Below are positions 25,781 to 34,627 of a stretch of DNA of 64,000 nt, in pieces. This DNA comes from CAVPXC01 sp963709505 (lineage in GTDB: Bacteria; Chloroflexota; Anaerolineae; JAAEKA01). Position numbers and translations under genes: made by a program. Within the stretch, counting starts at the first letter, position 1. Each line of letters opens with the position of its first letter. The notes below the pieces were generated by a model that was not told the DNA's origin, searched no databases, and was given only the letters and a program-made list of their open reading frames with translations. The stretch is from positions 62,001 to 126,000 of the forward strand of contig CAVPXC010000018.1 in NCBI GenBank assembly GCA_963709505.1, given 5' to 3'.

Positions 25781-26331
25781 CTTAACATCCTCCTACTTTT
25801 GAGTTTCTAGCGAAATTGCCCGGGAAACAGCCTGTGGGCGCTCCGGGGTGAGTCAGCCAACGGTCTCAGTGTTAAGAACGCAGGCATTTGGTGATACGGA
25901 TTGTATCTGATCGAGCGGCTTGGCCAATTGGAGGTTTGCTTACCAATCTGATCCGCGCATCAGCGATTCGCGGTTTTCAGGCTCGAAGCCGGTTTAGAAC
26001 CAGACGGCGATAATCTTGGCCATTGTGCCAGACCACGCGCTAGGTTTCCGTAACCTTCGCACCAAACGGCAATTATTGGAATCTGTCGAGCCGCGTTATA
26101 ATTCTGCCTAACTCGTACCCGAGTCGCAAATGATCCATTTGCGCTACATAATCACCAACCGAGAGGACGATGCGTTTCAGCCCGGTCGTAGGCTCACACA
26201 AAGGCGCAGAATGCGCGGAGTAGGAACAAATCTGGGAAAAAACTGCGCGTTCTTCTCCACTCGGTTCCCTCTGAGACTTCCTGCGGCTCTGCGACTTTGC
26301 GTGAGCCTCTTCTGCGAAAGGAGTTGCCGCT
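25781..26331. other. Intergenic region, 551 bases
   Basis: No gene seen. It holds the YceI promoter (25900-25927) and, for the esterase, TATAAT at 26097-26102 with TTGGAA 15 bases or TTATTG 18 bases before it. The 230-base esterase leader includes purine-poor filler and no clear structure. Confidence 0.5.
25900..25927 (-). promoter_or_regulatory. Probable promoter of the YceI gene
   Basis: Minus strand TTGGCC (25927-25922), a 16-base spacer and TACAAT (25905-25900). Confidence 0.5.
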
Positions 26332-27162
26332 GTGCTGAGCAACCGTGCTCCCCGGGCCAAGCAGCGGATTGGCTACGGGCCAGACCCCAATCAGTTCGGC
26401 GATCTTTGGCTGCCGGACAGCTCGAGCAAGCACCCGGTGGTCGTCTTCATCCATGGCGGCTACTGGCGAGCCCGTTACAGCCTCGACCACGCTGATTTCC
26501 TCTGCCAGGCGCTGGCCGAGGCCGGCTTTGCGGTGTGGAACGTCGAGTATCGCCGAATAGGCCAACCGGGCGGCGGCTGGCCGGGCACGTTTCACGATGT
26601 CGTGCAAGGCGTTCGCCACGTTAGCAGCCTGGAAACGACCTTTCCCCTTGATGTTCAGCGTCTTGTTCTTATGGGGCACTCAGCCGGGGGCCACTTGGCG
26701 TTGTGGGCGGCCGGGGCACACCGGCTTTCTGCAGCCGAAGGTTTTGGCGTTACCGAGATGCTGCCGCTGAGGGCAGTGATCGCGCTTGCCCCGGTGAGCG
26801 ACCTGCGCCGCGCGTGGGAGCTTCACCTCAGCCAGGGCGCCGCCGCCGAGCTGCTCGGCGGCAGTCCGAACCAGATGCCTGAGCGGTACGCGGTCGCTTC
26901 GCCGTTCGAGATGTTGCCGTTGGGTGTGCCGCAGGTGCTGATCCACGGCACCGCCGACGATGCCGTTCCCTACGAGCTCAGCGAGCGCTATGTCGCCGCG
27001 GCCAACGTGGCCGGCGACGCCTGTCGCTTGGTCACCCTGCCCACCCTGGGCCATTTCGAGCTGATCGATCCCCTTTCGGCGGCGTGGCCGCACGTTTACG
27101 GCGCCGTGGCGCGTGCGCTGTCTACCCCGCTTACGTCTCCGGCTGGCGCAGCCAGCGGCTAG
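26332..27162 (+). CDS. Alpha/beta hydrolase, esterase/kynurenine-formamidase-like
   Basis: 276 residues from GTG 26332, chosen for the AAGGAG nine bases upstream. The oxyanion-hole motif HGGYW (41-45) is typical of the hormone-sensitive-lipase/kynurenine formamidase branch. The nucleophile is Ser117 in GHSAGGH, the acid is probably Asp209 or Asp210 in HGTADDAVP, and the base is His241 in LGHFEL. No signal peptide is present, so it is cytosolic. It could hydrolyse small esters or N-formylkynurenine. No other tryptophan-degradation gene is adjacent, so the substrate stays open. Its 3' end overlaps the convergent hydrolase gene by 32 bases. Confidence 0.85.
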   Translation: MLSNRAPRAKQRIGYGPDPNQFGDLWLPDSSSKHPVVVFIHGGYWRARYSLDHADFLCQALAEAGFAVWNVEYRRIGQPGGGWPGTFHDVVQGVRHVSSLETTFPLDVQRLVLMGHSAGGHLALWAAGAHRLSAAEGFGVTEMLPLRAVIALAPVSDLRRAWELHLSQGAAAELLGGSPNQMPERYAVASPFEMLPLGVPQVLIHGTADDAVPYELSERYVAAANVAGDACRLVTLPTLGHFELIDPLSAAWPHVYGAVARALSTPLTSPAGAASG

Positions 27163-27904
27163 CCCACGCCGCAATAACCTCGCCCGCATACCACGAGTCC
27201 TGTTGCTCCGACAACACGTGGGTGGCATTGTCGAGACTGACAAAGCTTTTGGGGTGCTTGGCAGCAGTGAAAATCTCCATGCCATTCTCGATGGGGATGG
27301 TCTTGTCGGCGGGCGAGTGCATGACGAGCAGCGCTCTGTTCAAGGACGCGATTGCGTGCTGCATGTGGGTGCGCTCCAGGTCGTCGAAGAACTGCTTCTT
27401 GAGCTTGAAAGTCGCGCCGCCGATCGTGACGCGCGCCTCGCCCTCGATCTCGGCTACCGCCTTGGTGTCGGCCAGCAGACGGGAGAGGTGGCTGGTCTCA
27501 AAAGGCGCCGCGATGGTCACAACACCGACCACCGACGGCAGATGCTGGGCGGCCTGCAGCGCGGCTGATCCGCCCAGCGAATGGCCGATCAGAAGCTTGG
27601 GTGCCTCGAACTCTTCCTCCAGGTAGCGGGCGACCTCAAGCAGGTCGGAGACATTCGACGTGAAGTTGGTATCGGCGAAATCGCCCTCGCTGTCGCCCAA
27701 GCCGGTGAAGTCGAAGCGCAACACCGCGATGCGTTGCTTGGTCAGCGAGCGGCTGATGTGCGCTGCGGCCTTGATGTTCTTGGTGCAGGTAAAACAATGG
27801 GCGAAGATGGCGTACGCCAAAGGCCGGCCTTCAAGGGGCAGGTCCAGCCGGGCGCCGAGACGCTCTCCGGACGCGTTTTTGATGGAAGGAATGAGCGTGG
27901 GCAT
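27131..27904 (-). CDS. Alpha/beta hydrolase of the OsmC-partner type
   Basis: 257 residues. The N-terminus GERLGARLDLPLEG, then AYAIFAHCFTCTKNIKAAAHISR and VLRFDFTGLGDSEGDFADT, matches the hydrolase half of bifunctional alpha/beta-hydrolase/OsmC proteins, but here the OsmC peroxidase half is missing. The nucleophile is Ser109 in GHSLGG; Asp in HSPADKTIP and His in NATHVLS complete the triad. It is cytosolic. The short leader to the left of its start (read leftward) contains GTGAGATAGTG, the same unit as in the 17011-17095 repeat. It converges on and overlaps the 3' end of the preceding hydrolase gene. Confidence 0.85.
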   Translation of the reverse strand: MPTLIPSIKNASGERLGARLDLPLEGRPLAYAIFAHCFTCTKNIKAAAHISRSLTKQRIAVLRFDFTGLGDSEGDFADTNFTSNVSDLLEVARYLEEEFEAPKLLIGHSLGGSAALQAAQHLPSVVGVVTIAAPFETSHLSRLLADTKAVAEIEGEARVTIGGATFKLKKQFFDDLERTHMQHAIASLNRALLVMHSPADKTIPIENGMEIFTAAKHPKSFVSLDNATHVLSEQQDSWYAGEVIAAWASRWLRQPET

Positions 27905-28212
27905 AGTGAGATAGTGACGAGGTCATTCCAGATCGGCGTCCAAGTCCAGTGCGATGAGCAGCGCTCTGTTCAAGTTGGCCCATCAGTCAATACTTTCGTT
28001 TGTTTGAAACCGATTTGTTGGTGCAGGACCTGCCCCTGCAAAGCAGGCGCCGGGCCGGCCTGCCGGCACCCCTAGGGATGAAAATGCGGAGCGCTGTATC
28101 CCTTCGGCAACCGCGGACTCCTGAACTTGTTCAGGGTCCGACCAGTCCGACGGCCTCGACAAGTCGAGGAGTCCGGCATACACCGCGGACTCCCGAACTT
28201 GTTCGGGCATTT
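27905..28212. other. Intergenic region, 308 bases, with mini-palindromes
   Basis: No gene seen. It contains a single GTGAGATAGTG unit at its left edge and the double mini-palindrome element, copy 2, at its right. A 17-base identity with 27328-27344 (GCAGCGCTCTGTTCAAG) may be a small duplication from the hydrolase gene. Confidence 0.5.
28120..28207. repeat. Double mini-palindrome element, copy 2
   Basis: CCTGAAC-TT-GTTCAGG (28120-28135), CCTCGAC-AA-GTCGAGG (28154-28169) and CCCGAAC-TT-GTTCGGG (28192-28207). The last two, with the GAGTCCGG linker, match 8457-8511. Confidence 0.7.
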
Positions 28213-28767
28213 TCAAAGTAGATCCAAATGCACTCCGGCGTATTTCGCAGCGAGTTTCCGGACCGTGGTCGAGTTGCGCATCGTCGCGGGCATGCCGATC
28301 GCCTTTTCAAGCAGCACGCCCGAGAACGACGATTCGCTGATTTTCGTGCGACATAGCCAATAGATCTCGCGCTCGTGGACGTGAAAGTCATCAAGCGGAG
28401 TTCGGAAAGCCATCAACTTTTGCTGCGACTCGGCGGTAGGTGGTGTGGGCAAGAAGGCGATGTAAAGCGCGCTTCCTTCAAGTTCTGAGGTTGCGAACGG
28501 CTGGTAGTTCGCGATACTTGCCAGTTCGGATGAAGATCTGATAAACGTCGCCACAGCATATCCGAGCGACTTGTGTAGGTGGCTCTCGATTTGCCTTTCC
28601 AGAGCCTGGACGTTTTCGTCCGGCAAGTCAAAGATGACGTTGCCGCTTGCGATGAAGGTCTCGACGTTCAACAAACCCAGCGATTCAAACAACTGGCGCA
28701 GATGATCCATTTTGACGGTATGGCCGCCGACGTTGATCGCTCGGAGAAAAGCTATAAGTCGTGGCAT
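28213..28767 (-). CDS. DUF1697 family protein
   Basis: 184 residues from ATG 28767, the first codon of the family-typical start MPRLIAFLRAINVGGHTVKM. The rest fits DUF1697: LRQLFESLGLLNVETFIASGNVIFD, then ALERQIESHLHKSLGYAVATFIRSSSELASI, LYIAFLPTPP, DDFHVHEREIYWLCR and a C-terminal KAIGMPATMRNSTTVRKLA. The family is a small cytosolic alpha/beta fold with no assigned chemistry; the conserved SGNV and TTVR motifs suggest ligand binding. It follows uvrA on the same strand by 31 bases. An in-frame ATG at 28791 is a less likely start. Confidence 0.92.
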   Translation of the reverse strand: MPRLIAFLRAINVGGHTVKMDHLRQLFESLGLLNVETFIASGNVIFDLPDENVQALERQIESHLHKSLGYAVATFIRSSSELASIANYQPFATSELEGSALYIAFLPTPPTAESQQKLMAFRTPLDDFHVHEREIYWLCRTKISESSFSGVLLEKAIGMPATMRNSTTVRKLAAKYAGVHLDLL

Positions 28768-28798
28768 CGAAGTCGCTTGAAGTCCCGTCATTAGCAGT

Positions 28799-31791
28799 TC
28801 AAGCCGCCTGCTCTGCCAGCTCCGCGATGACCTCCGCCGGCTGCTTGGCCTCCTTACCGGCCAGGACGTGCTGCAGGAAATGTCCGGTGGAACTCTTCTC
28901 GCTGCGCATGATCTCCTCCGGCGTGCCTTCGGCGATGATGTATCCACCCTTTTCGCCACCCTCCGGGCCCATGTCGATGATCCAATCGGCCGACTTGATC
29001 ACGTCCAGGTTGTGCTCGATCACAAGCACGGTGTTTCCTTTGTCGACCAGATTGTGCAGCACCCGCAGCAGCTTGTGGATGTCGGCGAAGTGCAGGCCGG
29101 TGGTGGGCTCGTCCAGGATGTACAGCGTGCGGCCGGTGGCGACACGGCTCAGCTCCTTGCTCAGCTTGACGCGCTGCGCCTCGCCGCCGCTCAGGGTCGT
29201 CGCCGGCTGGCCTAGCTTGACGTAATCCAGTCCCACGTGCGATAGCGTGCGCAGCTTGTTGCGGACAGCCGGGATGTTGTCGAAGTAGTGCAGCGCCTCC
29301 TCGACCGTCATGTCCAGCACCTCGGCGATGTTCTTGCCCTTGTAGGTCACCTCCAACGCCTCGCGGTTGTAGCGTTTACCGTGGCAGACCTCGCACGGCA
29401 CGTATACGTCGGGCAGGAACTGCATTTCGATCTTGATGATGCCGTCGCCCTGGCAAGCCTCGCAGCGGCCACCCTTGACGTTGAAGCTGAAACGTCCGGG
29501 CATGTAGCCGCGGACTTTGCTCTCCGGCAGCCCGGCGAACAGATCGCGAACCTGGGTGAAGATGTTGGTGTAGGTCGCCGGGTTGGAGCGCGGTGTGCGG
29601 CCGATCGGCGTCTGGTCGATGTCGACGATCTTGTCGATGTGCTCCAGCCCCAGGATCGCCTGGTGCTTGCCCGGCCTGTCCTTGCTGCGATACAGCCGCT
29701 GCGAAATCGCTTTGTACAGGATCTCGATCACCAGGCTGGACTTGCCCGAGCCGGAGACGCCGGTCACGCAGATGAACTTGCCCAGCGGGAAGCGCGCATC
29801 GACGCGCTTCAGGTTGTTCTCGGCTGCCCGCTTGACGATGATGTGATCGCCGTTGCCCGGCCGGCGGGCCTGGGGCACCGGAATGGTCAGCCGGCCGGTG
29901 AGGTATTGGCCGGTCAGCGAGTCGTGGCAGGCCATGACGTCTTCAATCGTGCCGGCGCACACCACCTCACCGCCGTGTTGGCCGGCGCCTGGACCCATGT
30001 CCACGATCCAGTCGGCGGCGCGCATGGTGTCCTCGTCGTGTTCGACCACCAACACGGTGTTGCCGAGGTCACGCAAGTTGAGCAGTGTGCGCAGCAGACG
30101 GGCGTTGTCGCGCTGGTGCAGGCCGATGCTGGGCTCGTCCAGGATGTACATCACGCCCATCAGCTGCGAGCCGATCTGGGTCGCCAGGCGGATGCGCTGC
30201 GCCTCGCCGCCGCTGAGGCTGGCGGCCTGCCGATCCAGGGTCAGGTAGTCGAGACCGACGTCGTGCAGGAAGCCCAGCCGCGCCCGCAGCTCCTTCAGGA
30301 TTTGGCGGGCGATCGTCTGCTCGCGGTTGCTGAGCGGCGAAGGCGGCAGAGCCGCCGAGCCGCCGTTCAGCGAATCGCCGGCCTTGTGCCGTTCTTCGTC
30401 GGTCTGCAGCATGGCCACCCAGAGCAGCGCGTTGGAGACCGACTGGGTGGTGACTTCGACGATGTTCTGGTCGGTGATGGTCACCCCCAGCGCCTCGGCC
30501 CGCAGACGCCGGCCCTCGCAGGTCGGGCAGGGCCGCGCCGCCATGAAGCGCTCGTACTCCTGGCGCATGTAGTCGCTGGTGGTTTCTTTGTAGCGCCGCT
30601 GCATGCTTGGGATCACGCCCTCGTACACCGTCTCGTAGCTGCGTCTGTAGCCGGATTGGTTGACATAGTCGAGCGTGATTTTCTCGCCCTGCGGCGCGCC
30701 GTAGAGGATGACCTCCTTCTGGCGCTGGCTGAGCTCGCCGAACGGCACGCCATGGAAGGGAATGCCGTACTGGGTGCACACCCCATGGAGCAACTGCTGG
30801 TTGTAGCCATCCTGTTTTTGGGCCACCGATCCCCAGCCGGGCGCCAACACTGCGCCGCCCTCCAGGCTTTTTTCGAAATCGATCGCCAGCTCGGGGTCGA
30901 ACTCCATCTGTGTGCCCAGGCCGGTGCAGGTCGGGCAGGCGCCGTGCGGGCTGTTGAAGCTAAAGGTGCGCGGCTCGATCTCCGGCAGGCTGATGCCGCA
31001 CTTAACGCAGGCGAAACGCTCGCTGAAGAAACGATCCTTGGGGTGGTCCGAATCGGTCACGTCGCTGACCACCAGCACGCCATCGCCCAGGCGCAGCGCG
31101 GTTTCGATGGAGTCTGGCGAGCCGCGTCGGATCCAATCCGGCCGTCCCCATTGCGGTGGATGACCAGGCGATCTACCACCGCTTCGATGGTGTGCATCTT
31201 GTAGCGGTCAAGCTGGATGTCGTCGTCGACCTCGTGGACCTCGCCGTTGACGCGTAAACGCACAAAGCCGGCCTTGCGCACGTCCTCGAAGACCTGTTTG
31301 TGCTCGCCTTTACGCGCATTGATCAACGGCGCCATCAGCAGCAGACGGCTGTCGTCTGGCATCGCCAGCAGGGTATCAACGATCTGCTCCACGGTCTGCT
31401 GGCTGATGGGCGAGCCACAGTTGGGGCAGTGGGGGAGGCCGACACGGGCGAAGAGCAGGCGCAGATAGTCGTAGATCTCGGTGACTGTGCCCACGGTCGA
31501 GCGCGGGTTGCGGCTGGCGCCCTTTTGGTCGATCGAAATGGCCGGGCTGAGGCCCTCGATCTGGTCCACATCCGGTTTTTCCATCAGGCCCAGGAACTGG
31601 CGGGCGTAAGCCGAAAGTGATTCGACATAACGACGTTGACCTTCGGCATAGATCGTGTCGAAGGCCAGGCTGGACTTGCCCGATCCCGACAGGCCGGTGA
31701 GAACCACCAACTTGTCGCGCGGGATTTCCAGGTCGATATTCTTGAGGTTATGTTCGCGTGCGCCGCGAATGATGAGCTTGTCTTGTGCCAT
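28799..31791 (-). pseudogene. uvrA: Excinuclease ABC subunit A, frameshifted
   Basis: The nucleotide-excision-repair damage sensor; the joined length of about 997 residues is normal. The first ABC half has GLSGSGKSSLAFDTIYAEGQ and CPNCGSPI, in the frame starting ATG 31791. The break is near 31117-31127, and the next frame continues DSDHPKDRFFSERFACVKCG, the insertion and zinc-finger regions (CPTCEGRRLRAEAL, CEACQGDG, CEVCHGKRYN), LSGGEAQRIRLATQIGS, the second P-loop GVSGSGKSSLVIEILY and LSGGEAQRVKLSKELS with Walker B LYILDEPTTGLH. One missing base explains the break. All catalytic motifs survive, so it is probably an assembly error. Confidence 0.93.
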
Positions 31792-32241
31792 AGGTTTGGT
31801 TTTCTTTTGTTGATCCGAGTAATCGCAGGTGGTATGGAATTCTAGCACACATGTGCTGTTTACACAAAGTGCGGGCTTCCCGTGAACGGTCGGTCGTGTT
31901 CAGCGTTGCAACATCTGATCATAGCAGAAGGACGCTGCCGCGTCTGTATTTTCTCTCACGGGACAGCGATGCTTCCATCGATTCGTAGACCAAAGGCACG
32001 ACCATCCAGTTTAGCACGGCTTGCAGCCGGTTCCAATTTCGATTGGTGACAGATTTTGTACACTGAATGCGTTTAAACTTGTATGGCACTAGTGTCAGAA
32101 AAAAGTACTGATCGAAGGCTTGGCTCAGCAAGGATCACAGCAGGAGTCCAATCTTTCCCGGAGGCCTACCCGTAAAGCAGGCGCCGGATCATTTCCTACC
32201 GACCGGCTTTAGGCCAATACGATTTCTTTAAGGAGACTACG
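31792..32241. other. Intergenic region, 450 bases
   Basis: Holds the uvrA promoter on its left and, before the dockerin-like gene, AAGGAG at 32231-32236. The middle is lower in GC than its surroundings and has no convincing gene; it contains AAAGCAGGCGCCGG at 32174, also found at 28039. Confidence 0.45.
31839..31867 (-). promoter_or_regulatory. Promoter of uvrA with palindrome in the spacer
   Basis: Minus strand TTGTGT (31867-31862), a 17-base spacer and TAGAAT (31844-31839). The spacer contains GCACACATGTGC (plus strand), with 5-base mirrored arms, a candidate operator. Confidence 0.6.
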
Positions 32242-33132
32242 ATGAAGGCTTATCAACTAGTGGTGCTGGCAGGTTTGATTGTTCTGATGGCTCAGGCATC
32301 GCACGGTGTGGCTTCGGCGGCTGGACTCGCCGGTCCGTGTTCACCCGGCGCAGTCTACGATCCAATGTGTGACGTGGACCACGACGGTGACGTCGACGTG
32401 ACGGATATTCAGCTTACGGCCGGCCATTGGGGCCAGAACGGCGTATGGACCGCGGGCGATTACTGGTCACTGCTCGGCAACGCTGCAACCAATCCGGCGA
32501 TCAACTTCCTTGGGACTATCGACCCCCAGCCGTTGGTTGTTCGCACCAACAACACGGAGCGCATGCGAGTGACCAGCACCGGCCTGGTTGGCATTGGCAC
32601 GCCGGGGCCGGCCGCGCCGCTGCACGTCAACCAGGGCGCCAACGACAGCACCGACGTGCTGGTGACCAGCCCGGAATTCGCTCGCATGCGCATGGTGGCG
32701 GAGGCGCCCTCGGTTGACGTGACGCTCTCCTTGCAGGCGCGCGGCCAGTCCACCGCCTCATGGGCCGAGATCGGCACCCTGTCGCGCCACGACCTGCGTT
32801 TCTACACCAACGACGCCTACCGCATGGCGCTGGACACCAACGGCAACGTCGGCGTTGGCACCATGGGGCCGGCCGCGCGGCTGCACGTCGCCGGCAGCAA
32901 CGACGGGACCGACGTGCTGGTGACCGACAATGAGTTTGCACGCATGCGCATGGAGGCGTCCGATCCTGCCACCGACGTGCTGCTGTCGGTCCAGGCGCGC
33001 GGCAGCGCTGCGACGCAGCGCGCCGAGATCGGTACCCTGTCCAACCACGACGTGGTGCTCTACACCAACGGCAACATCCTGATGTTCCTGCGCGCCAACG
33101 GCGAGGTCTGCCTGGGCAGCGGGTGTCCTTAG
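32242..33132 (+). CDS. Secreted protein with dockerin-like calcium loop and fibre-like repeats
   Basis: 296 residues; AAGGAG is six bases before ATG 32242. A signal peptide covers 1-26. A calcium-binding dockerin/EF-hand loop, CDVDHDGDVDVTDIQLTAGHW (D44 to D55), follows. The rest consists of beta-structured repeats with the phage-tail-fibre-like phrase GIGTPGPAAPLHV, then GVGTMGPAARLHVAGSNDGT, and two copies of SPEFARMRM / DNEFARMRM followed by a TLSLQARG / LLSVQARG strand. The GxGT-P-x-LHV pattern is found in trimeric fibre and surface proteins that precede an intramolecular chaperone. No peptidase or glycosidase motif is seen. It starts a rightward group of secreted proteins. Confidence 0.7.
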   Translation: MKAYQLVVLAGLIVLMAQASHGVASAAGLAGPCSPGAVYDPMCDVDHDGDVDVTDIQLTAGHWGQNGVWTAGDYWSLLGNAATNPAINFLGTIDPQPLVVRTNNTERMRVTSTGLVGIGTPGPAAPLHVNQGANDSTDVLVTSPEFARMRMVAEAPSVDVTLSLQARGQSTASWAEIGTLSRHDLRFYTNDAYRMALDTNGNVGVGTMGPAARLHVAGSNDGTDVLVTDNEFARMRMEASDPATDVLLSVQARGSAATQRAEIGTLSNHDVVLYTNGNILMFLRANGEVCLGSGCP

Positions 33133-33165
33133 GCTGGGCTGCGAGTATCAGCAAGGAGACACGCC

Positions 33166-34402
33166 ATGAGGATCACTGCTCGATCCCTTCGTAGATGGGC
33201 TTTCGGTTTTGTCACGGTTGCACTGTTGCTGGCCGGCATCCTGCCTGCCGGCCAAGCCGGCGCACAGGCGCCGGAGCTGGCGCCATGCGGCCCGCCGCCC
33301 GCTGCCGCCAACTGGACCATCAACGTAAGCTGCGAGATCGGTTCCAATACCATCGCGCCGCGCAACGTGACCATCACCAACAACGCCACCGTGACCATCT
33401 TCGGCGGCCGCTGGCTGAACGTCGATTTCACCACCTACTACCTTCGCATCCTGCCCGGATCAAAGCTGTTGATCCGGCCGGGCGCGCGGCTCTACACCCT
33501 GCCGCTGGGCCACACCTTCGTCAACAACAGCGACGGAACGTTTGGCTACTACCTGAAGCGGGTCGACGGCGCGGTGATGGAGTTGTACAACCCGACCTTC
33601 GCCTTCTATCCCGCCAGCACCATCAAGGTTGTGCAGCATCTGCACGCGATGCGCGCAGTGGACGCGGGCACCGTCAACCTGAACACAACCAATCTCAACG
33701 TCTGCTCCGGCGGGACCAACTGCACCGACAACGCCAACACGGCTGTGCTCTGCGGTGGGACAATGATCCAGGAAACCCTGCAGGTGGCGCTGACCAACAT
33801 GATGCGGCCGTCAAACAATCAGAGCACCAATGCGATCCAGGAGCTGTTCGGCGCCGGCACGCCCAGCGCCGGCCGCGCGGCCATGAACCAGACAGCGTGG
33901 AACACGGTCGGTATGAGCAACTCCACCGCCTTGCAGCACAAGTTCGCCTGCGGCAACGTGGCCAACAACCCCTACAACACGCTGACGCTTGGCCGACGCG
34001 GGCCTGCTCTACGAGGAGGTCATGACCAACGATGCCGTGCTGCCTGAGCCGGAGCGGACGACCTTCGTGCAGATCATGCTCAACGACACCAACGACAACT
34101 CGCTGGTCACGGCCATCAACGCTATCGTCGACCAGGAGGCCGCCTTGATCGAGATGCCGGCTGCCGACATCCAGGCCTTCAAGAACGGCCTGCAGTTCGC
34201 CCACAAGGCCGGCAACATCGGCACGGCCTACGAGTTCGATGCCGGCTGGGTTAGCCTGCCGGTCAACGGCGGCGTCGACGCCCGCCAGTACGTCTTCGGC
34301 CACTTCCTGGACGCAGCGACGGTCAACACCCTGCCCAGCTTCGACGCCCGCACAGCCGAGCTGCTGCGCACGGCGATACGGGAGTCGCTGCCGCTGTACT
34401 AG
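33166..34402 (+). pseudogene. Secreted class A beta-lactamase-like serine hydrolase, frameshifted
   Basis: AAGGAG precedes ATG 33166, 33 bases after the previous gene. A signal peptide (1-34) is followed by a Thr/Asn-rich beta segment and then a penicillin-recognising-enzyme fold: nucleophile Ser151 and Lys154 in PASTIKV, SNN at 216-218 in place of SDN, and HKAGNIG in the second frame at the KTG position. The frame breaks at about 33988, and one extra base joins TLTL to ADAGLLYEEV. The joined length is about 411. These motifs suggest a serine D-peptidase, esterase or beta-lactamase-like enzyme acting outside the cell. The Asn-rich N-terminal domain is unusual for a lactamase, so resistance is not implied. 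Confidence 0.75.
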
Positions 34403-34433
34403 ACGACACTTCGGACAACTCGCGGCAGACCTG

Positions 34434-34480
34434 ACAACGCCGCGCGACTGAACCTCCCGGTTCGGCTGCGCGGCGTTGTT
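34434..34480 (+). terminator. Terminator after the serine hydrolase
   Basis: ACAACGCCGCGC and GCGCGGCGTTGTT pair around a loop that contains a second small stem (GAACC/GGTTC). Confidence 0.8.
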
Positions 34481-34627
34481 GCTTCCCGGCCCGATTTCCC
34501 GGATAGACGGGAAGATATCCCTTGATTCTGGGACAGTGTTGGTGATAGAGTGTTGAGAACGGGACTCAGGTATCTGTCAGCTGGTGTGGACGAGAACGAA
34601 TTTTGTTTATGCTGCCGTTAGCCACAG

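Noticed and set aside
26130..26495. A 121-codon frame upstream of the esterase
   Set aside because: It runs into the esterase in another frame and translates mainly Arg/Ser/Leu filler; the esterase has a clear GTG with ribosome site.
29288..31204. A 638-codon open frame opposite uvrA on the plus strand
   Set aside because: It is the mirror of uvrA codons in high-GC DNA, has no ribosome site, and its sequence is a low-complexity Leu/Ala/Val/Asp mix without family motifs.
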